From positions 1-64,000 of the forward strand of contig JBPCPV010000007.1 in the NCBI GenBank assembly GCA_050998805.1: DNA of 64,000 bases. The letters run 5' to 3'. The stretch is from JAICKM01 sp050998805. Its GTDB lineage: Bacteria > Chloroflexota > Chloroflexia > QHBQ01 > JAICKM01. This document shows, piece by piece, positions 25,362-34,221 of the stretch. Every line of letters starts with the position of its first letter. The first letter of the stretch is position 1. Under the pieces are notes generated by a model. The model searched no databases and was not told where the DNA came from. It saw only the letters and a list, made by a program, of their open reading frames with translations. A program made the translations under genes and the position numbers.

Positions 25362-25487
25362 TTATTGGCGGTGTGACTTCCTCTGGTGCCGGCGCTCCCG
25401 CAGTTCGTCATCAGCTGTCGTGTCGCTCTGCTCCGCGTACCGCAGGGTCGTCTGAATGCTACGGTGACCAAGCCGCTTGTTGGTTGT
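25362..25487 (-). pseudogene. Second tyrosine recombinase C-terminal remnant
   Basis: On the minus strand 41 codons read TTNKRLGHRSIQTTLRYAEQ then SDTTADDELRERRHQR up to a stop at 25362-25364. It contains the LGH..I.TT..Y block with the catalytic Tyr. No upstream part is recognisable. Its sequence differs from the remnant at 6900-7043, so the two come from different elements. Confidence 0.65.
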
Positions 25488-25612
25488 CCAGGAGAATGGC
25501 TGGGCAGGCAGGTCTACCCGCGAATCCCCGCGCATCTCTGAGGCGGATTAGGGCGTACCTACTATAGTTGCAATTGCTCTTATCAGGTCTTACACCGACA
25601 GGAGAAACGGCG

Positions 25613-27031
25613 TTAACCTACGCCCGTTGACGGGAGCAACTGGGCGGGGGGATGGACTACGGCCACCCCAGGGGCTGATGCCCCATTGAGATAGGCGGTA
25701 TGCCGCACCGCCAGCAACGCCTTGACTGCCGCGCGATCCGCACAGGCGGCCAGGTCCCGGTCGCCCCAGCGGGCCGCAATGTTGCGCGCGGCATTCTCGT
25801 CTGCGTTCAATTGTAAGCCACACACCCCGCAACAGAACGTCTGCTGGGAGGGCCGATTGGCCCGCTCGGTGTAATGGCAGCGTGAGCATTCTTGCGAGGA
25901 GTAGGAGCTTTTCACCCAGGTCGCGCGCACCCCCCGCTTGCGTGCGCCCCACTCCAACGCTTTGGCGATGTGCGCCAGGTTCGACCCGTACAGATACGCG
26001 TTCATGGCGCGGGCCTTGAAGCGCATCGTCCGCACCGACAAGTCTTCATAGGCGACCTGCCGGCCGGGGTGGGCGGCGTAGAAGTCGTTGACCGCCCGGT
26101 TGATCTCCTGCCGGACATGGCGGGCCAGCCGCTTATTCGTCAAGGAGGGCAGCTTGGTCACGCCCTTCTTCTTCAGGCAGGCCCGCAGCTTGGCCTTGCG
26201 CCGCCGCCGGGCGCGGTCGCGCCGATGCCGCGCGGCCAGCTTGCCGTGAAAGCTGCCGTAGTGCCGGCCGGTGGAACTCGTCAGGAAGCTGACGATCCCC
26301 ACGTCCACTCCGACGACCGGGGAGCTGGCGGTCGTCGTCGGGGCAACCTCAACGTCTAGGGTCAGCGTGAGCCACCAGCCGTCCGGTTGGCGCGTAAGCG
26401 TCGTGGAGGTGTTAGGTTGGTTTCCGGCCAGCGCCGCCCGGTGGTAGGCAGACAGCTTGACCGGCAGCAACACCGGACGGCCCTTGTCCAGGGTACTGAG
26501 GCGCAGCCAGTAATCGAAGCGGCTGTCGTGGCTGGGCTCTAATTTGGCAACGTTGGCGTTGGCCTGGATGACCGGCCGGCGGAGTTCGGGGAGGCGCGGC
26601 TCGGCCCACTGCGGCGCGTGGCGGTAGGTGGCCGTGCGGCCGTCGGGATAGGCCAGCTCGGTCTGCCCCGAAGTGCCGCCGACGTGGGTTTGGCAGCCTG
26701 CCGGTAACAGGGGTGGCAGATGCGCGTCGGGGGCGGCCTGGTAGTCGGCCAGGGCCTCCTGATACGCGGCGTAGGCGCGCGCGCGGTTGGAGCGCCAGGA
26801 CTGGGCAATACCGGCGGCCTGCTGGATGGCGACGCGCTGCCAGCGGGCGGAGAGGGGGCTGGGAAAGCACGGGGACGCGAACTTGTCCGGTGCCTGGACG
26901 GTGCAGAAGGCGGTAACGTACTGCCGGCAGAGCACCATGTACTCCGCCACCAGGGCGTCGAGCGTGGCGACTTTGCCGTCATTGGCCGCCGCCAGCCGGA
27001 TGTGGGTGAGGGCGCGTGTCAGTATCGCCAT
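25613..27031 (-). CDS. tnpB: TnpB RNA-guided nuclease of an IS1341-type element
   Basis: 472 residues. RuvC-like catalytic residues are in place: Asp in VVGVDVGIVSFLT, Glu in VAYEDLSV and Asp in LNADENAARNIA. A four-Cys zinc ribbon lies between the last two (CSRCHY...CCGVCG). A basic region (RHRRDRARRRRKAKLRACLKKK) should contact the guide RNA. TnpB uses a guide RNA made from the element's right end, just past the gene's 3' end (about 25540-25640), to cut matching DNA. No TnpA is present, so the element is not self-mobile. GCAATTGC at 25570-25577 is a short palindrome in the guide region; the true edges were not fixed. Confidence 0.85.
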   Translation of the reverse strand: MAILTRALTHIRLAAANDGKVATLDALVAEYMVLCRQYVTAFCTVQAPDKFASPCFPSPLSARWQRVAIQQAAGIAQSWRSNRARAYAAYQEALADYQAAPDAHLPPLLPAGCQTHVGGTSGQTELAYPDGRTATYRHAPQWAEPRLPELRRPVIQANANVAKLEPSHDSRFDYWLRLSTLDKGRPVLLPVKLSAYHRAALAGNQPNTSTTLTRQPDGWWLTLTLDVEVAPTTTASSPVVGVDVGIVSFLTSSTGRHYGSFHGKLAARHRRDRARRRRKAKLRACLKKKGVTKLPSLTNKRLARHVRQEINRAVNDFYAAHPGRQVAYEDLSVRTMRFKARAMNAYLYGSNLAHIAKALEWGARKRGVRATWVKSSYSSQECSRCHYTERANRPSQQTFCCGVCGLQLNADENAARNIAARWGDRDLAACADRAAVKALLAVRHTAYLNGASAPGVAVVHPPAQLLPSTGVG

Positions 27032-27550
27032 ATTCTACCTATCTCCCCCAGCCAGCAAAAAGCGGCAACGCCGGCACCACCAGTTCGTGGTCTGATAGTC
27101 CATACTACTTCTGATAAGCCTCGACTATCCAGGCTTAGACTGGTTTACAATACTATGGTCTGTGGTTTGCGGCGACGCTACCGGCAGGCTCCGCCGCGCG
27201 CTGTGAGGGTGCTCCCCTGTCCAGTTCAAGCTGTCCCATGGTAGGGGTCAGTCCCGCCGGGAGCAGGATCGATATATCCGGTCTCCTGTCCCACCGGCGG
27301 ACGTGGTAAGCCAACCGCTCATGGTTGCTCGTGTATTCTACGAACGTTGATTACTAAGTTTATCCGCATACTACGGATTTCGTGACCTTTATTTGACGGA
27401 AAAATCACAATTCGGCATTGCTTACGCGCCCGTCGGTCTGCTAGAATACCAGTGGCAGTGCCGCAATCATCCCGCGTGGTGGAAGCCCGTGATCCTGGAT
27501 CGGCCAGTGAAGATCGGCAGCAGCAAGACGAGTTCAAGGAGAAATGCCTC
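27032..27550. other. Intergenic region upstream of the CHAP gene
   Basis: 519 bases holding the left end of the TnpB element and the leader of the CHAP gene. TTGCTT with TAGAAT 18 bases later (near 27418-27447) is a weak promoter candidate. Several GC-rich self-complementary segments occur between 27180 and 27320 (for example CCGGGAG...CTCCTG), which could be a structured leader. I checked for a c-di-AMP type riboswitch because these often precede wall-hydrolase genes, but could not match its core. Confidence 0.3.
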
Positions 27551-27985
27551 GTGTTACGGATAAAAACCCTCGTATGGAGCTTGGCCGCCGTCGCGATTGC
27601 GGGCTTGCTCTCACTGACCCTTGATACCGCTACGCCGGCGTTCGCCGGCAACGAATATCCCTATGGACAGTGTACCTACTATGTGAAATCAGTACGTAGC
27701 GACGTCAGCAACTACTGGGGTGATGCACGCTACTGGGCATACCGGGCTAGTCGCGCCGGATTCCCTGTCAGCACCCAGCCCCAGGTTGGAGACGTTGCCG
27801 TGTTCCAGCCCTATGTGCAGGGGCTCAGCCCGTACGGTCACGTGGCGATTGTGGCTGCCGTCGCGGGTAACCGCTTTGAGACTATCTCCATGTGGGGCAC
27901 AGAAGCGACGGGCCGCATCCATGTGAACTGGCATTACCGTGCTGCGGGGGTCAGCTTCATTCATAAGCCGGGGCGCGGGCGGTAG
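27551..27985 (+). CDS. Secreted CHAP-domain peptidoglycan hydrolase
   Basis: 144 residues from GTG 27551, 8 bases after AAGGAG; an upstream in-frame ATG at 27452 lacks such a site. Signal peptide (IKTLVWSLAAVAIAGLLSLT) with cleavage near AFA-GNE. The rest is one CHAP domain: catalytic Cys in PYGQCTYYV, His in PYGHVAIV, and the usual Trp residues (NYWGDARYWAYRA). It should act as an amidase or endopeptidase on peptidoglycan. It has no wall-binding domain and stands alone. Confidence 0.85.
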   Translation: MLRIKTLVWSLAAVAIAGLLSLTLDTATPAFAGNEYPYGQCTYYVKSVRSDVSNYWGDARYWAYRASRAGFPVSTQPQVGDVAVFQPYVQGLSPYGHVAIVAAVAGNRFETISMWGTEATGRIHVNWHYRAAGVSFIHKPGRGR

Positions 27986-28112
27986 ACTAAGCGCCGGCAC
28001 ACACACCTCGTCAGCGGGGAAACGCTCCCGGGTGGTCCGCGTGTCACCCCGCCCAAACAGCAGCCCAAGGGTGCCGCTAGGGACACCGGACATCTAACTC
28101 GCCCGGTTACCT

Positions 28113-28478
28113 GACCGGCTACGGGTCACGGCGATTGCCTTGTCGCGGCGCACCATCGCCACGATCCGCCAGAACCTGTTCTGGGCCTTCTTCTACAACG
28201 TCGTGCTGATCCCGGTGGCAGCGGGTATTCTCTTCCCGCTGTTCGGGCTGCTGCTCAACCCGATCATGGCTGGGGCGGCGATGGTAATGTCCAGCGTCAG
28301 TTTGGTTACCAACTCGCTGCGGCTGCGCGGGTTCACTCCGCCCAGGGACGCCGCGGCTATTCTCTATCCGAGCCTGCGCAGCCGGCTTGCCGATGCCGGA
28401 TATCTGCTTGTCATTGGCCTGCTCGCCCTGGCCCTCGGCGCGGTATCGCTCTTCTTGTTCCGTCCGATGATGCCCTGA
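28113..28478 (+). pseudogene. C-terminal remnant of a copper-type P1B ATPase
   Basis: The frame starts abruptly in VTAIALSRRTIATIRQNLFW and runs through the last two TM helices (AFFYNVVLIPVAAGILFPLF and PIMAGAAMVMSSVSLVTNSL), the classic end of CopA-like ATPases including the MSSVSVV.NSLRL motif. Everything before the phosphorylation and ATP domains is gone, so it is not functional. It is followed 40 bases later by an intact CopZ-like gene, which suggests a former copper operon. Confidence 0.8.
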
Positions 28479-28518
28479 GCGACCAATCGATCATACTAAT
28501 GAAAGGAATGAATACACC

Positions 28519-28740
28519 ATGTCTGAAGTCATCCTGAAAGTGCCTGACATTTCCTGCGAGCACTGCGAGCGGACCATACTCGAGACGCTCCAGGGTCAGA
28601 GCGGCATAAAGAGCGTGCGGGTCAGTATCCCCGACAAGACGGTCCGCCGCGACTATGACGAAAAAGCGCTGAACTTGCAGGAGATCGGCGCCCTCCTGGC
28701 GGAGGAAGGTTACCCGGTAGCCGGCAACCGCCTGGCCTAG
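28519..28740 (+). CDS. CopZ-like heavy-metal-associated protein
   Basis: 73 residues, a single HMA domain with ferredoxin-like fold. The metal-binding CxxC is in PDISCEHCERTI, and the fold continues with KSVRVSIPDKTV and EIGALLAEEGYPV. It binds Cu(I) or a similar soft metal and hands it to a transporter. Its likely partner, the ATPase upstream, is truncated, so it may now serve another transporter in the genome. AAAGGA lies upstream at a wide spacing. Confidence 0.88.
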   Translation: MSEVILKVPDISCEHCERTILETLQGQSGIKSVRVSIPDKTVRRDYDEKALNLQEIGALLAEEGYPVAGNRLA

Positions 28741-28746
28741 CCGCCC

Positions 28747-28892
28747 GTGAACGCCATGGACCTGGTAATTGCGCTCGGCAATGCGCTCGGTACGGCCGGC
28801 GCCATGTTCTGGGATGTGCTCTGGCCGCTCGTCCTGGGCTTCGCCTTGTCGGGCGCGGTACAGGCGGTCGTGTCGCGCGGGGCGCGAAGACA
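28747..28892 (+). pseudogene. N-terminal remnant of a permease
   Basis: From GTG 28747 the frame reads ALGTAGAMFWDVLWPLVLGF then ALSGAVQAVVSRG, which is the start of a DUF318/YraQ-type permease. After about 45 codons the similarity stops and the frame ends at 28956 inside the next fragment. The gene was cut at about 28890. Confidence 0.55.
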
Positions 28893-29207
28893 ATGGTCGA
28901 GAAAGAGTTTGGCCTCGACATCGCGCCCGACACCGCGCGTATCAGCGCGGGAGTGACGATGGGGCTCTCCTACATGCTCGCCTCCGTCGTGCCCCTGCTC
29001 GCCTACTTTTTCCTGCCCATCCAACCCGCGTTCTTCGCCTCGCTGGCGCTGACCTTCCTTTGTCTGATCGGCGTGGGCGTGGTGCGTGGGAAGCTGGCCA
29101 AACTCAATTTAGTGCAGAGCGCCGGCGAGATTGTCCTGGTCGGCACCGTCTCCGGCCTTGGCGGGTACTTCCTGGGCACCTGGCTGCCGCATCTATTGGG
29201 CTACTGA
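28893..29207 (+). pseudogene. C-terminal remnant of a VIT1/CCC1-family transporter
   Basis: 104 codons, beginning MVEKEFGLDIAPDTARISAG and containing three TM helices (MLASVVPLLAYFFLPIQPAF, ASLALTFLCLIGVGVV, GTVSGLGGYFLGTWLPHLLG). This matches the C-terminal part of iron/manganese transporters of the VIT1/CCC1 family. The N-terminal TM helices are missing. The join with the permease fragment suggests a deletion between two former transporter genes. Confidence 0.6.
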
Positions 29208-29361
29208 TGCTGCCCCTTCGGGACCGGGTGCAGGGAGCACGTCAGCCCTGAGAGCAGACGGGAGGATAACGTTAGGCACTCGGCAGCGGAGCCACAGAGG
29301 TGCGGTGCGTGACCTATAACGATCACCCAACGTCCCACGCAACCGGGATAGGGAGTATCCA

Positions 29362-30057
29362 ATGTCAAATGGCGATCTAAACATCCCATTGATAGTCAAA
29401 GAGCTAAGAAGCGAGTCCGCCGACTGCTTGAGTATCGTGTATGAGCGGCCCCCAGGCTTTACTTTCGAAGCCGGTATGTGGATGGACATCCGCTTTCTCT
29501 CCGCGGAGTTATCCATCGGCAGAACGTTTTCTTTTGCGTCCTCGCCCACGGAGCCGGATCTGATGATCACCTTCAAGCAAGGAGCCACGTTATTCAAAGC
29601 GAGTATGGAAAGCGTGCAGCCGGGCGATGTGATGCTCATAACGCAATACGGCAGCAATGGTCTCCGACGGGACCCCACGCTGCCTGCCGTGTTCCTGGCC
29701 GGAGGCGTGGGTATTGCGCCCCTGCGCAGTATGATCAAGGCGGGTATCGACGAGCACGCCGTGCTGAACACGCGGCTCATTTACGTCAATCGTACCACGG
29801 ACTTCCCATTCCGGCGTGAACTCGAGGAATGGCGGCAGATCGATCCGTCGCTACGCCTGCACCTGGTGGTCTCCGGGACGGAAGGCCATCTGACGCGGCA
29901 GCAGCTGGCCGGCTATCTGGCCGGTAGCGAGATCAGCCACGCGAAATACTACCTGGCGGGCCCGCCGGGCATTGTCAGCAGCGCGGAAAGTATACTGCTA
30001 CGCTTACACATCGCGCCAGACCGCATCCTCACGGATAGTTTTACGGGCTACGAATAG
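29362..30057 (+). CDS. FAD/NAD(P)-binding oxidoreductase, FNR type
   Basis: 231 residues. The FAD domain has the RxFSFAS motif (GRTFSFASSPTEP), and the NAD(P) domain has LAGGVGIAPLRSMIK, YLAGPPGIVSSAESIL and the C-terminal DSFTGYE, where the aromatic residue stacks on the flavin. No 2Fe-2S domain is fused, so electrons must pass to or from a separate partner. AGGGAG precedes the ATG. It is followed 38 bases later by the PIG-L gene and may share its message. Confidence 0.85.
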   Translation: MSNGDLNIPLIVKELRSESADCLSIVYERPPGFTFEAGMWMDIRFLSAELSIGRTFSFASSPTEPDLMITFKQGATLFKASMESVQPGDVMLITQYGSNGLRRDPTLPAVFLAGGVGIAPLRSMIKAGIDEHAVLNTRLIYVNRTTDFPFRRELEEWRQIDPSLRLHLVVSGTEGHLTRQQLAGYLAGSEISHAKYYLAGPPGIVSSAESILLRLHIAPDRILTDSFTGYE

Positions 30058-30095
30058 CAGAGTCGCGCGGCGCGATCAAGGAGGTTTTGCGCGAT

Positions 30096-30800
30096 ATGGT
30101 AATTGAACCGCCCGGTAACGTTTCGATCATGGCCGTGGCGGCCCACCCGGACGATATCGAAAGCTGGTGCGCGGGCACGCTGGCGCGCGCGATAGATGCG
30201 GGTGCGACGGTGCGGCTGCTGCTGCTGACCTCGGGCGATAAGGGCACCGACGACCCAGCGCTTACCGCCCCGCAGGTCGCGGCGCTGCGCGAGCAGGAAG
30301 TCCAAACGGCCGCCAGGCAACTCGGCCTGGCGGAGGTCGCGTTCCTGCGCTATCCCGACGGGGACCTGGAAGATACCCGCGCGCTACGCGGGGAGGTGGT
30401 GGCCTGGATTCGAAGCTGGCGGCCACGCGTCCTGTTCACCCATGATCCAGAGCACTCCTACCCGCCCTATTTGAGCCACCGAGATCATCGGATTACGGGC
30501 CGCGTGGCCCTCGATGCGGCCTATCCGCTGGCGCGCGACCGCTTGACGTTCCCCGAGCAGATCGCGGCTGGGCTGGCGCCGCATGTCGTAGAGGAAGTCT
30601 GGTTGTTTGCCAGTACCGCGCCCACGGCCTATGTTGATATTGCCCCGGCCTTCGACCGCAAGATCGCTGCCCGCCTGGCCCATGTGAGCCAAACGCGCGA
30701 CCCGGCCGCGCTTCGTGCGAGTTGGCGGCAGCGCGCGGCAGACATCGGCGCCCCGGCAGGGCTAGGCTTGGCAGAAGCCTTTCACGTGCTGCAACTCTGA
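30096..30800 (+). CDS. PIG-L family deacetylase
   Basis: 234 residues from the ATG at 30096, after AAGGAGG; a TTG at 30087 sits too close to that site. The zinc-binding AHPDD motif is at residues 17-21, and the third metal ligand is in the SHRDHRITG segment near residue 130. Members remove acetyl groups from N-acetylglucosamine-type sugars, such as intermediates of bacillithiol or mycothiol. The nearby reductase makes a redox-thiol role conceivable, but that is inference. The ATG region is duplicated at 25250-25266. Confidence 0.88.
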   Translation: MVIEPPGNVSIMAVAAHPDDIESWCAGTLARAIDAGATVRLLLLTSGDKGTDDPALTAPQVAALREQEVQTAARQLGLAEVAFLRYPDGDLEDTRALRGEVVAWIRSWRPRVLFTHDPEHSYPPYLSHRDHRITGRVALDAAYPLARDRLTFPEQIAAGLAPHVVEEVWLFASTAPTAYVDIAPAFDRKIAARLAHVSQTRDPAALRASWRQRAADIGAPAGLGLAEAFHVLQL

Positions 30801-30804
30801 ATGG

Positions 30805-32409
30805 CTAGCGCAACAAGCCGGTGGTCGTGACCGCCTGTACCGTGATCACCAGGCCGAGGCCGGCGATTCCGAGCGCGGAGACCAGGGGCAGACGCTGGAA
30901 GAACCCATTGTTGATCGGCGCTCGCTCGACGAACCTGCGGGCGTAGAGTAGCATCAGGCCGATAGCCGACAATACCACCGCCAAGCCCACGCTGAACACC
31001 AGGATCAATACCATCCCGAAGCCGATCTGATTGTACGAGATCGCGCTCAACATCACGATCAGCGCCGAGGGGCAGGGGAGTATGCCGCCGCTGGCACCGA
31101 GCGCGAGCAGGCTACGTATGCTGATGGTCGTCTCGCCGATCGGAACATGAGAATGCGGCTTGCTCCAAGGCCCGTGCTGGTGTTCGTGTCCGGTATCGTG
31201 TTCGTGTCCGGTATCGTGTCCGTGTGTGTGCCCGATATCGTGTTCGTGGTCGTGGTCCTGTGCATCGATTGTAGCAAGCGCCGGGACAGCGGGCCGCCGT
31301 CCTATCCTGGGAAGGAGGCTAAGCCCTTTCGCGCGCAGCCCTTGCCATCGCCCACGGAACATGGCGATCCCTAATATGAGTACCGTGGCCCCGGAGAGGA
31401 AGGTTATCCACGGGAAGAGCTTCTCCGGGACTATATATTGCGCGGCGTACATCGTGACGAATCCGAGAGCAAAGACCCCGATGGTGTGGGTGATAGTCAC
31501 CGAAAGTCCAAGCAGCACAGCGTGGATCGGAGTGCCCCGGCTGCCGACCAGGTAGGCGGCCGCGACTGTCTTGCCGTGCCCCGGAGACAACGCGTGAGCA
31601 GCGCCCAGGCCGAACGCAATTACCAAAGCTAACAGCCAGCCGTTAAGAGAGAGATCTCGCTTGGTCATGATCTCCGTGAGCGCGTCCATGCGGCCGGCGA
31701 TCCAATCTGTTTTCTGTCCAGGTAGTTGGTTTGAGACCTGCGCCGCGGGAGCGGCGACCCCGTTCGTGGTAAAGCGGAAAGAGGTTTCAAGTATCACGGG
31801 AGGGGTGTTCAGTAGTTCCTGTGGATAGACGGTCAGCGCGTTACTCCGGTCGGTCGTCGGCACGTCGGAGCCGGTGATCTCGCCTCCGGGGCCTGCCGCC
31901 GCGATGATCTCCTTCCAGCCGATCCGCTCGGGATAGTTGCTGTCACGATATGAGAGCAGCCCGGTCGTCGGACCCGGCAAAGCAGCGAACAAGCTGAGGT
32001 CGATGCGGAGAGTCGGCAACCCCCCGGCCCCCGGCGGAAAGCTGAGTTGCGCGGACCGCTGCTTAAGCGCGAGCTGCCTACCGTCCGTGGACAGGTTCAG
32101 CCCCGAGATCAGCATTGCCGCCCTGCGTCCCAAGTACGCGTCATGCTCCGCGGGGGTGAGTTGACTGCTGTGGTCGGCACGGATGTCGCTCAACTCCTGG
32201 TAGGCGGGGATTTCGGCCATGTCGATCACGTACCGCACGGCGATGCCGTCGCCGTCCACTCGGAGCGCCGAATAATGGTTTATGGTGAAGTTGCCCATCG
32301 GATGCTGTAGCGGTGCCGCTCCCGCCGGGCGGGTGGCTAGCAGGCCGAGGACCGGAATGACCAGTAATACAAACAATCCGGCACGCAACCGCAACTTGGA
32401 ACGAAGCAT
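30805..32409 (-). CDS. NicO/RcnA-type nickel/cobalt exporter with extracellular domain
   Basis: 534 residues. Signal peptide, then an outside domain of about 200 residues, beta-rich, of unknown family. TM region: a first helix with LGAAHALSPGHGKTVAAAYL, then SVTITHTIGVFALGFV, a long His/Asp-rich cytoplasmic loop (DHDHEHDIGHTHGHDTGHEH), and GASGGILPCPSALIVMLSAI. The HxxxxxHxK and the CPS motif are typical of NiCoT/RcnA-like exporters. It should pump Ni(II) or Co(II) out. It is divergent from the cytochrome c maturation operon, sharing the 32410-32695 region. Confidence 0.85.
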   Translation of the reverse strand: MLRSKLRLRAGLFVLLVIPVLGLLATRPAGAAPLQHPMGNFTINHYSALRVDGDGIAVRYVIDMAEIPAYQELSDIRADHSSQLTPAEHDAYLGRRAAMLISGLNLSTDGRQLALKQRSAQLSFPPGAGGLPTLRIDLSLFAALPGPTTGLLSYRDSNYPERIGWKEIIAAAGPGGEITGSDVPTTDRSNALTVYPQELLNTPPVILETSFRFTTNGVAAPAAQVSNQLPGQKTDWIAGRMDALTEIMTKRDLSLNGWLLALVIAFGLGAAHALSPGHGKTVAAAYLVGSRGTPIHAVLLGLSVTITHTIGVFALGFVTMYAAQYIVPEKLFPWITFLSGATVLILGIAMFRGRWQGLRAKGLSLLPRIGRRPAVPALATIDAQDHDHEHDIGHTHGHDTGHEHDTGHEHQHGPWSKPHSHVPIGETTISIRSLLALGASGGILPCPSALIVMLSAISYNQIGFGMVLILVFSVGLAVVLSAIGLMLLYARRFVERAPINNGFFQRLPLVSALGIAGLGLVITVQAVTTTGLLR

Positions 32410-32591
32410 ACGATCCCTCTCCCAGAGCTATCCGCTCTACTATCCTCAGCTAGTGCTTCCAAGCATAATACTTTCGCCGGCAGGCGTCCAGAGGTCCTTC
32501 GGTCCTGCTTCCATTCGGCAGGCCGGTGGCCCCCGACGTAGTCAATACACCGCAGCGGCGCATTTGGATTGCAGCGCCGCCGATCGGCCTC

Positions 32592-32620
32592 TTGACAAAT
32601 CTGTCTAGATCCACTATAGT
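32592..32620 (+). promoter_or_regulatory. Promoter of the cytochrome c maturation operon
   Basis: TTGACA (32592-32597), 17 bases, TATAGT (32615-32620). The -10 lies within ACTATAGT, a perfect dyad shared with the promoter at 43994 and nearly with the one at 45607. Confidence 0.75.
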
Positions 32621-32695
32621 TACATAGGAGGTTTGGCGGGCGGCCGGATCGGAGCGGCGGCCTTTCAAGGACCTTTTAGTCTAGGGGGCCTGACG

Positions 32696-33427
32696 ATGAG
32701 TCGTATGCGAGACGAAGCCGAGTATGAAGACTATGAATACGAAGCGGAACCATCGGATGCAGGTCGGCCCTCGACGAGAGCAGCGTCGGCTCCCGAAGAA
32801 GCCGAACCTGATTTTGCGTCGCCTGAAGATGTGGAAGGGGCCGGTGGGGGCCGTATCTGGCTCGCCGTAGGCTTCGGTGCCCTGGCCGGCGCGCTACTTA
32901 TAGGCGTGCTCGTTATCGTGCTCGGCGGTAAGATCGCCCCGGCCCCGGCGGCGGCAAACCCGCTCGGCGCGGGGTCGCAGCCCGGCACACCGGCTTACGA
33001 GGCGCCCGCGGTAGGTTACTACGCTCCGCAATTCACGCTGCCGGATCTCAACAATAAACCTGTCAGCCTGAAGGACTACCGGGGCCATCCGGTCTGGGTA
33101 AATGTCTGGGCGAGCTGGTGTGGACCCTGCAAAGCCGAAATGCCTGAGATGAAACGGCTCTACTCCAAGTACAAAGGCGCGGGGCTGGTCATACTCGGCG
33201 TAGATATTGGCGAGGCGCATGACACCGTTTCGAGCTTCGTCACCCAAAATGGATATGACTGGACGTTCGTGCTCGACGGTGATGGGCGCGTGTCGGGGAG
33301 CTACAACGCCAGCGGTATCCCCACCCATGCGTTCGTTGACGCGACAGGCGTGATCCGCGCCTACAGGGTCGGGGGGCTTTCTCCTGACGTGATGCAAGGG
33401 TTCCTAGCGCAGATCATGCCCAAGTAG
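32696..33427 (+). CDS. TlpA/ResA-like thiol-disulfide oxidoreductase, membrane-anchored
   Basis: 243 residues. An acidic, Tyr/Glu-rich cytoplasmic tail (EAEYEDYEYEAE) precedes one TM helix (residues 58-82) and an outside thioredoxin domain with active site WASWCGPCK near residue 140 and cis-Pro in SGIPTHAFV. It reduces disulfides outside the membrane, most likely those of apocytochrome c CxxCH sites, and is itself recharged by CcdA, encoded 19 bases downstream. First gene of the long Ccm operon. The tail resembles that of the rhodanese at 44090. Confidence 0.88.
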   Translation: MSRMRDEAEYEDYEYEAEPSDAGRPSTRAASAPEEAEPDFASPEDVEGAGGGRIWLAVGFGALAGALLIGVLVIVLGGKIAPAPAAANPLGAGSQPGTPAYEAPAVGYYAPQFTLPDLNNKPVSLKDYRGHPVWVNVWASWCGPCKAEMPEMKRLYSKYKGAGLVILGVDIGEAHDTVSSFVTQNGYDWTFVLDGDGRVSGSYNASGIPTHAFVDATGVIRAYRVGGLSPDVMQGFLAQIMPK

Positions 33428-33446
33428 GGCGATTAGGGGGTCGCGG

Positions 33447-34220
33447 ATGCCGATAAATTGGGGGAGTGCCGATATCTTCGTGGCGCTGCTGGCCGGGATG
33501 CTCTCGTTTATCTCGCCTTGCGTGCTGCCGCTGGTGCCGGCCTACCTCGGCTACATGTCGGGGGCGAGCGTGCAGAAAGGCTCGATCATGGCGCCTCGCA
33601 GAACAGTGCTGCTCCACGCCGTAGCTTTTGTGCTCGGCTTCACGCTGATCTTTGTCCTGATTTTCGGCATCGGCGCGGAGCTCCTGCAGGCTCTGTTCGG
33701 GATGGCTTATCGGACGGTGATCCAGTGGGTCGGCGGTATCCTGCTGATCGTGTTCGGCCTCCACTTCCTGGGCTTGTTCAACCTGCCGTGGCTCGACATG
33801 ACCAAGAAGCTCGACGTGCGCCCCAGCCGGCAGCTCGGCTACTTTCGCTCGTCCCTGATCGGCATGGGCTTCGCCGCGGGTTGGACGCCGTGTGTCGGGC
33901 CGTTCCTGGGGCTATTATTGGGGATGTCGGGTAGTGTGGCTGCCGTCCCGCTGTTCGTGGCCTACTCACTGGGCCTCGGCATCCCGTTTATCCTGGTCGC
34001 TCTAAGCATGGGCCAGTTGAGCCTCTGGTTGCGCAAGATCACCAGGCGCAGCTTCGACCTGCGGATCGCCGGTCACACGCTCCTACGCAACTTGAACACG
34101 GTGTCGATCATCAGCGGTGTCCTGATGATTTTCATGGGGGGCCTGCTGATCTCGAATCGGGTAACAATGCTGAATCAGTGGATCGCGCCGCTTCTGCCGA
34201 CGTGGCTCCAGGGAATCTGA
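33447..34220 (+). CDS. ccdA: Cytochrome c biogenesis protein CcdA
   Basis: 257 residues, six TM helices, with the two conserved Cys-containing segments SFISPCVLPLVPAY (TM1) and AAGWTPCVGPFLG (TM4). CcdA moves reducing power from cytoplasmic thioredoxin across the membrane to TlpA-like proteins. Three such partners are encoded around it (32696, 34222, 35388), which is unusually many for one operon. The gene lies 19 bases after the first and one base before the second. Confidence 0.93.
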   Translation: MPINWGSADIFVALLAGMLSFISPCVLPLVPAYLGYMSGASVQKGSIMAPRRTVLLHAVAFVLGFTLIFVLIFGIGAELLQALFGMAYRTVIQWVGGILLIVFGLHFLGLFNLPWLDMTKKLDVRPSRQLGYFRSSLIGMGFAAGWTPCVGPFLGLLLGMSGSVAAVPLFVAYSLGLGIPFILVALSMGQLSLWLRKITRRSFDLRIAGHTLLRNLNTVSIISGVLMIFMGGLLISNRVTMLNQWIAPLLPTWLQGI

Positions 34221-34221
34221 C

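Noticed and set aside
27032..27550. Possible c-di-AMP or other riboswitch before the CHAP gene
   Set aside because: Self-complementary stretches exist, but I could not match any conserved riboswitch core.
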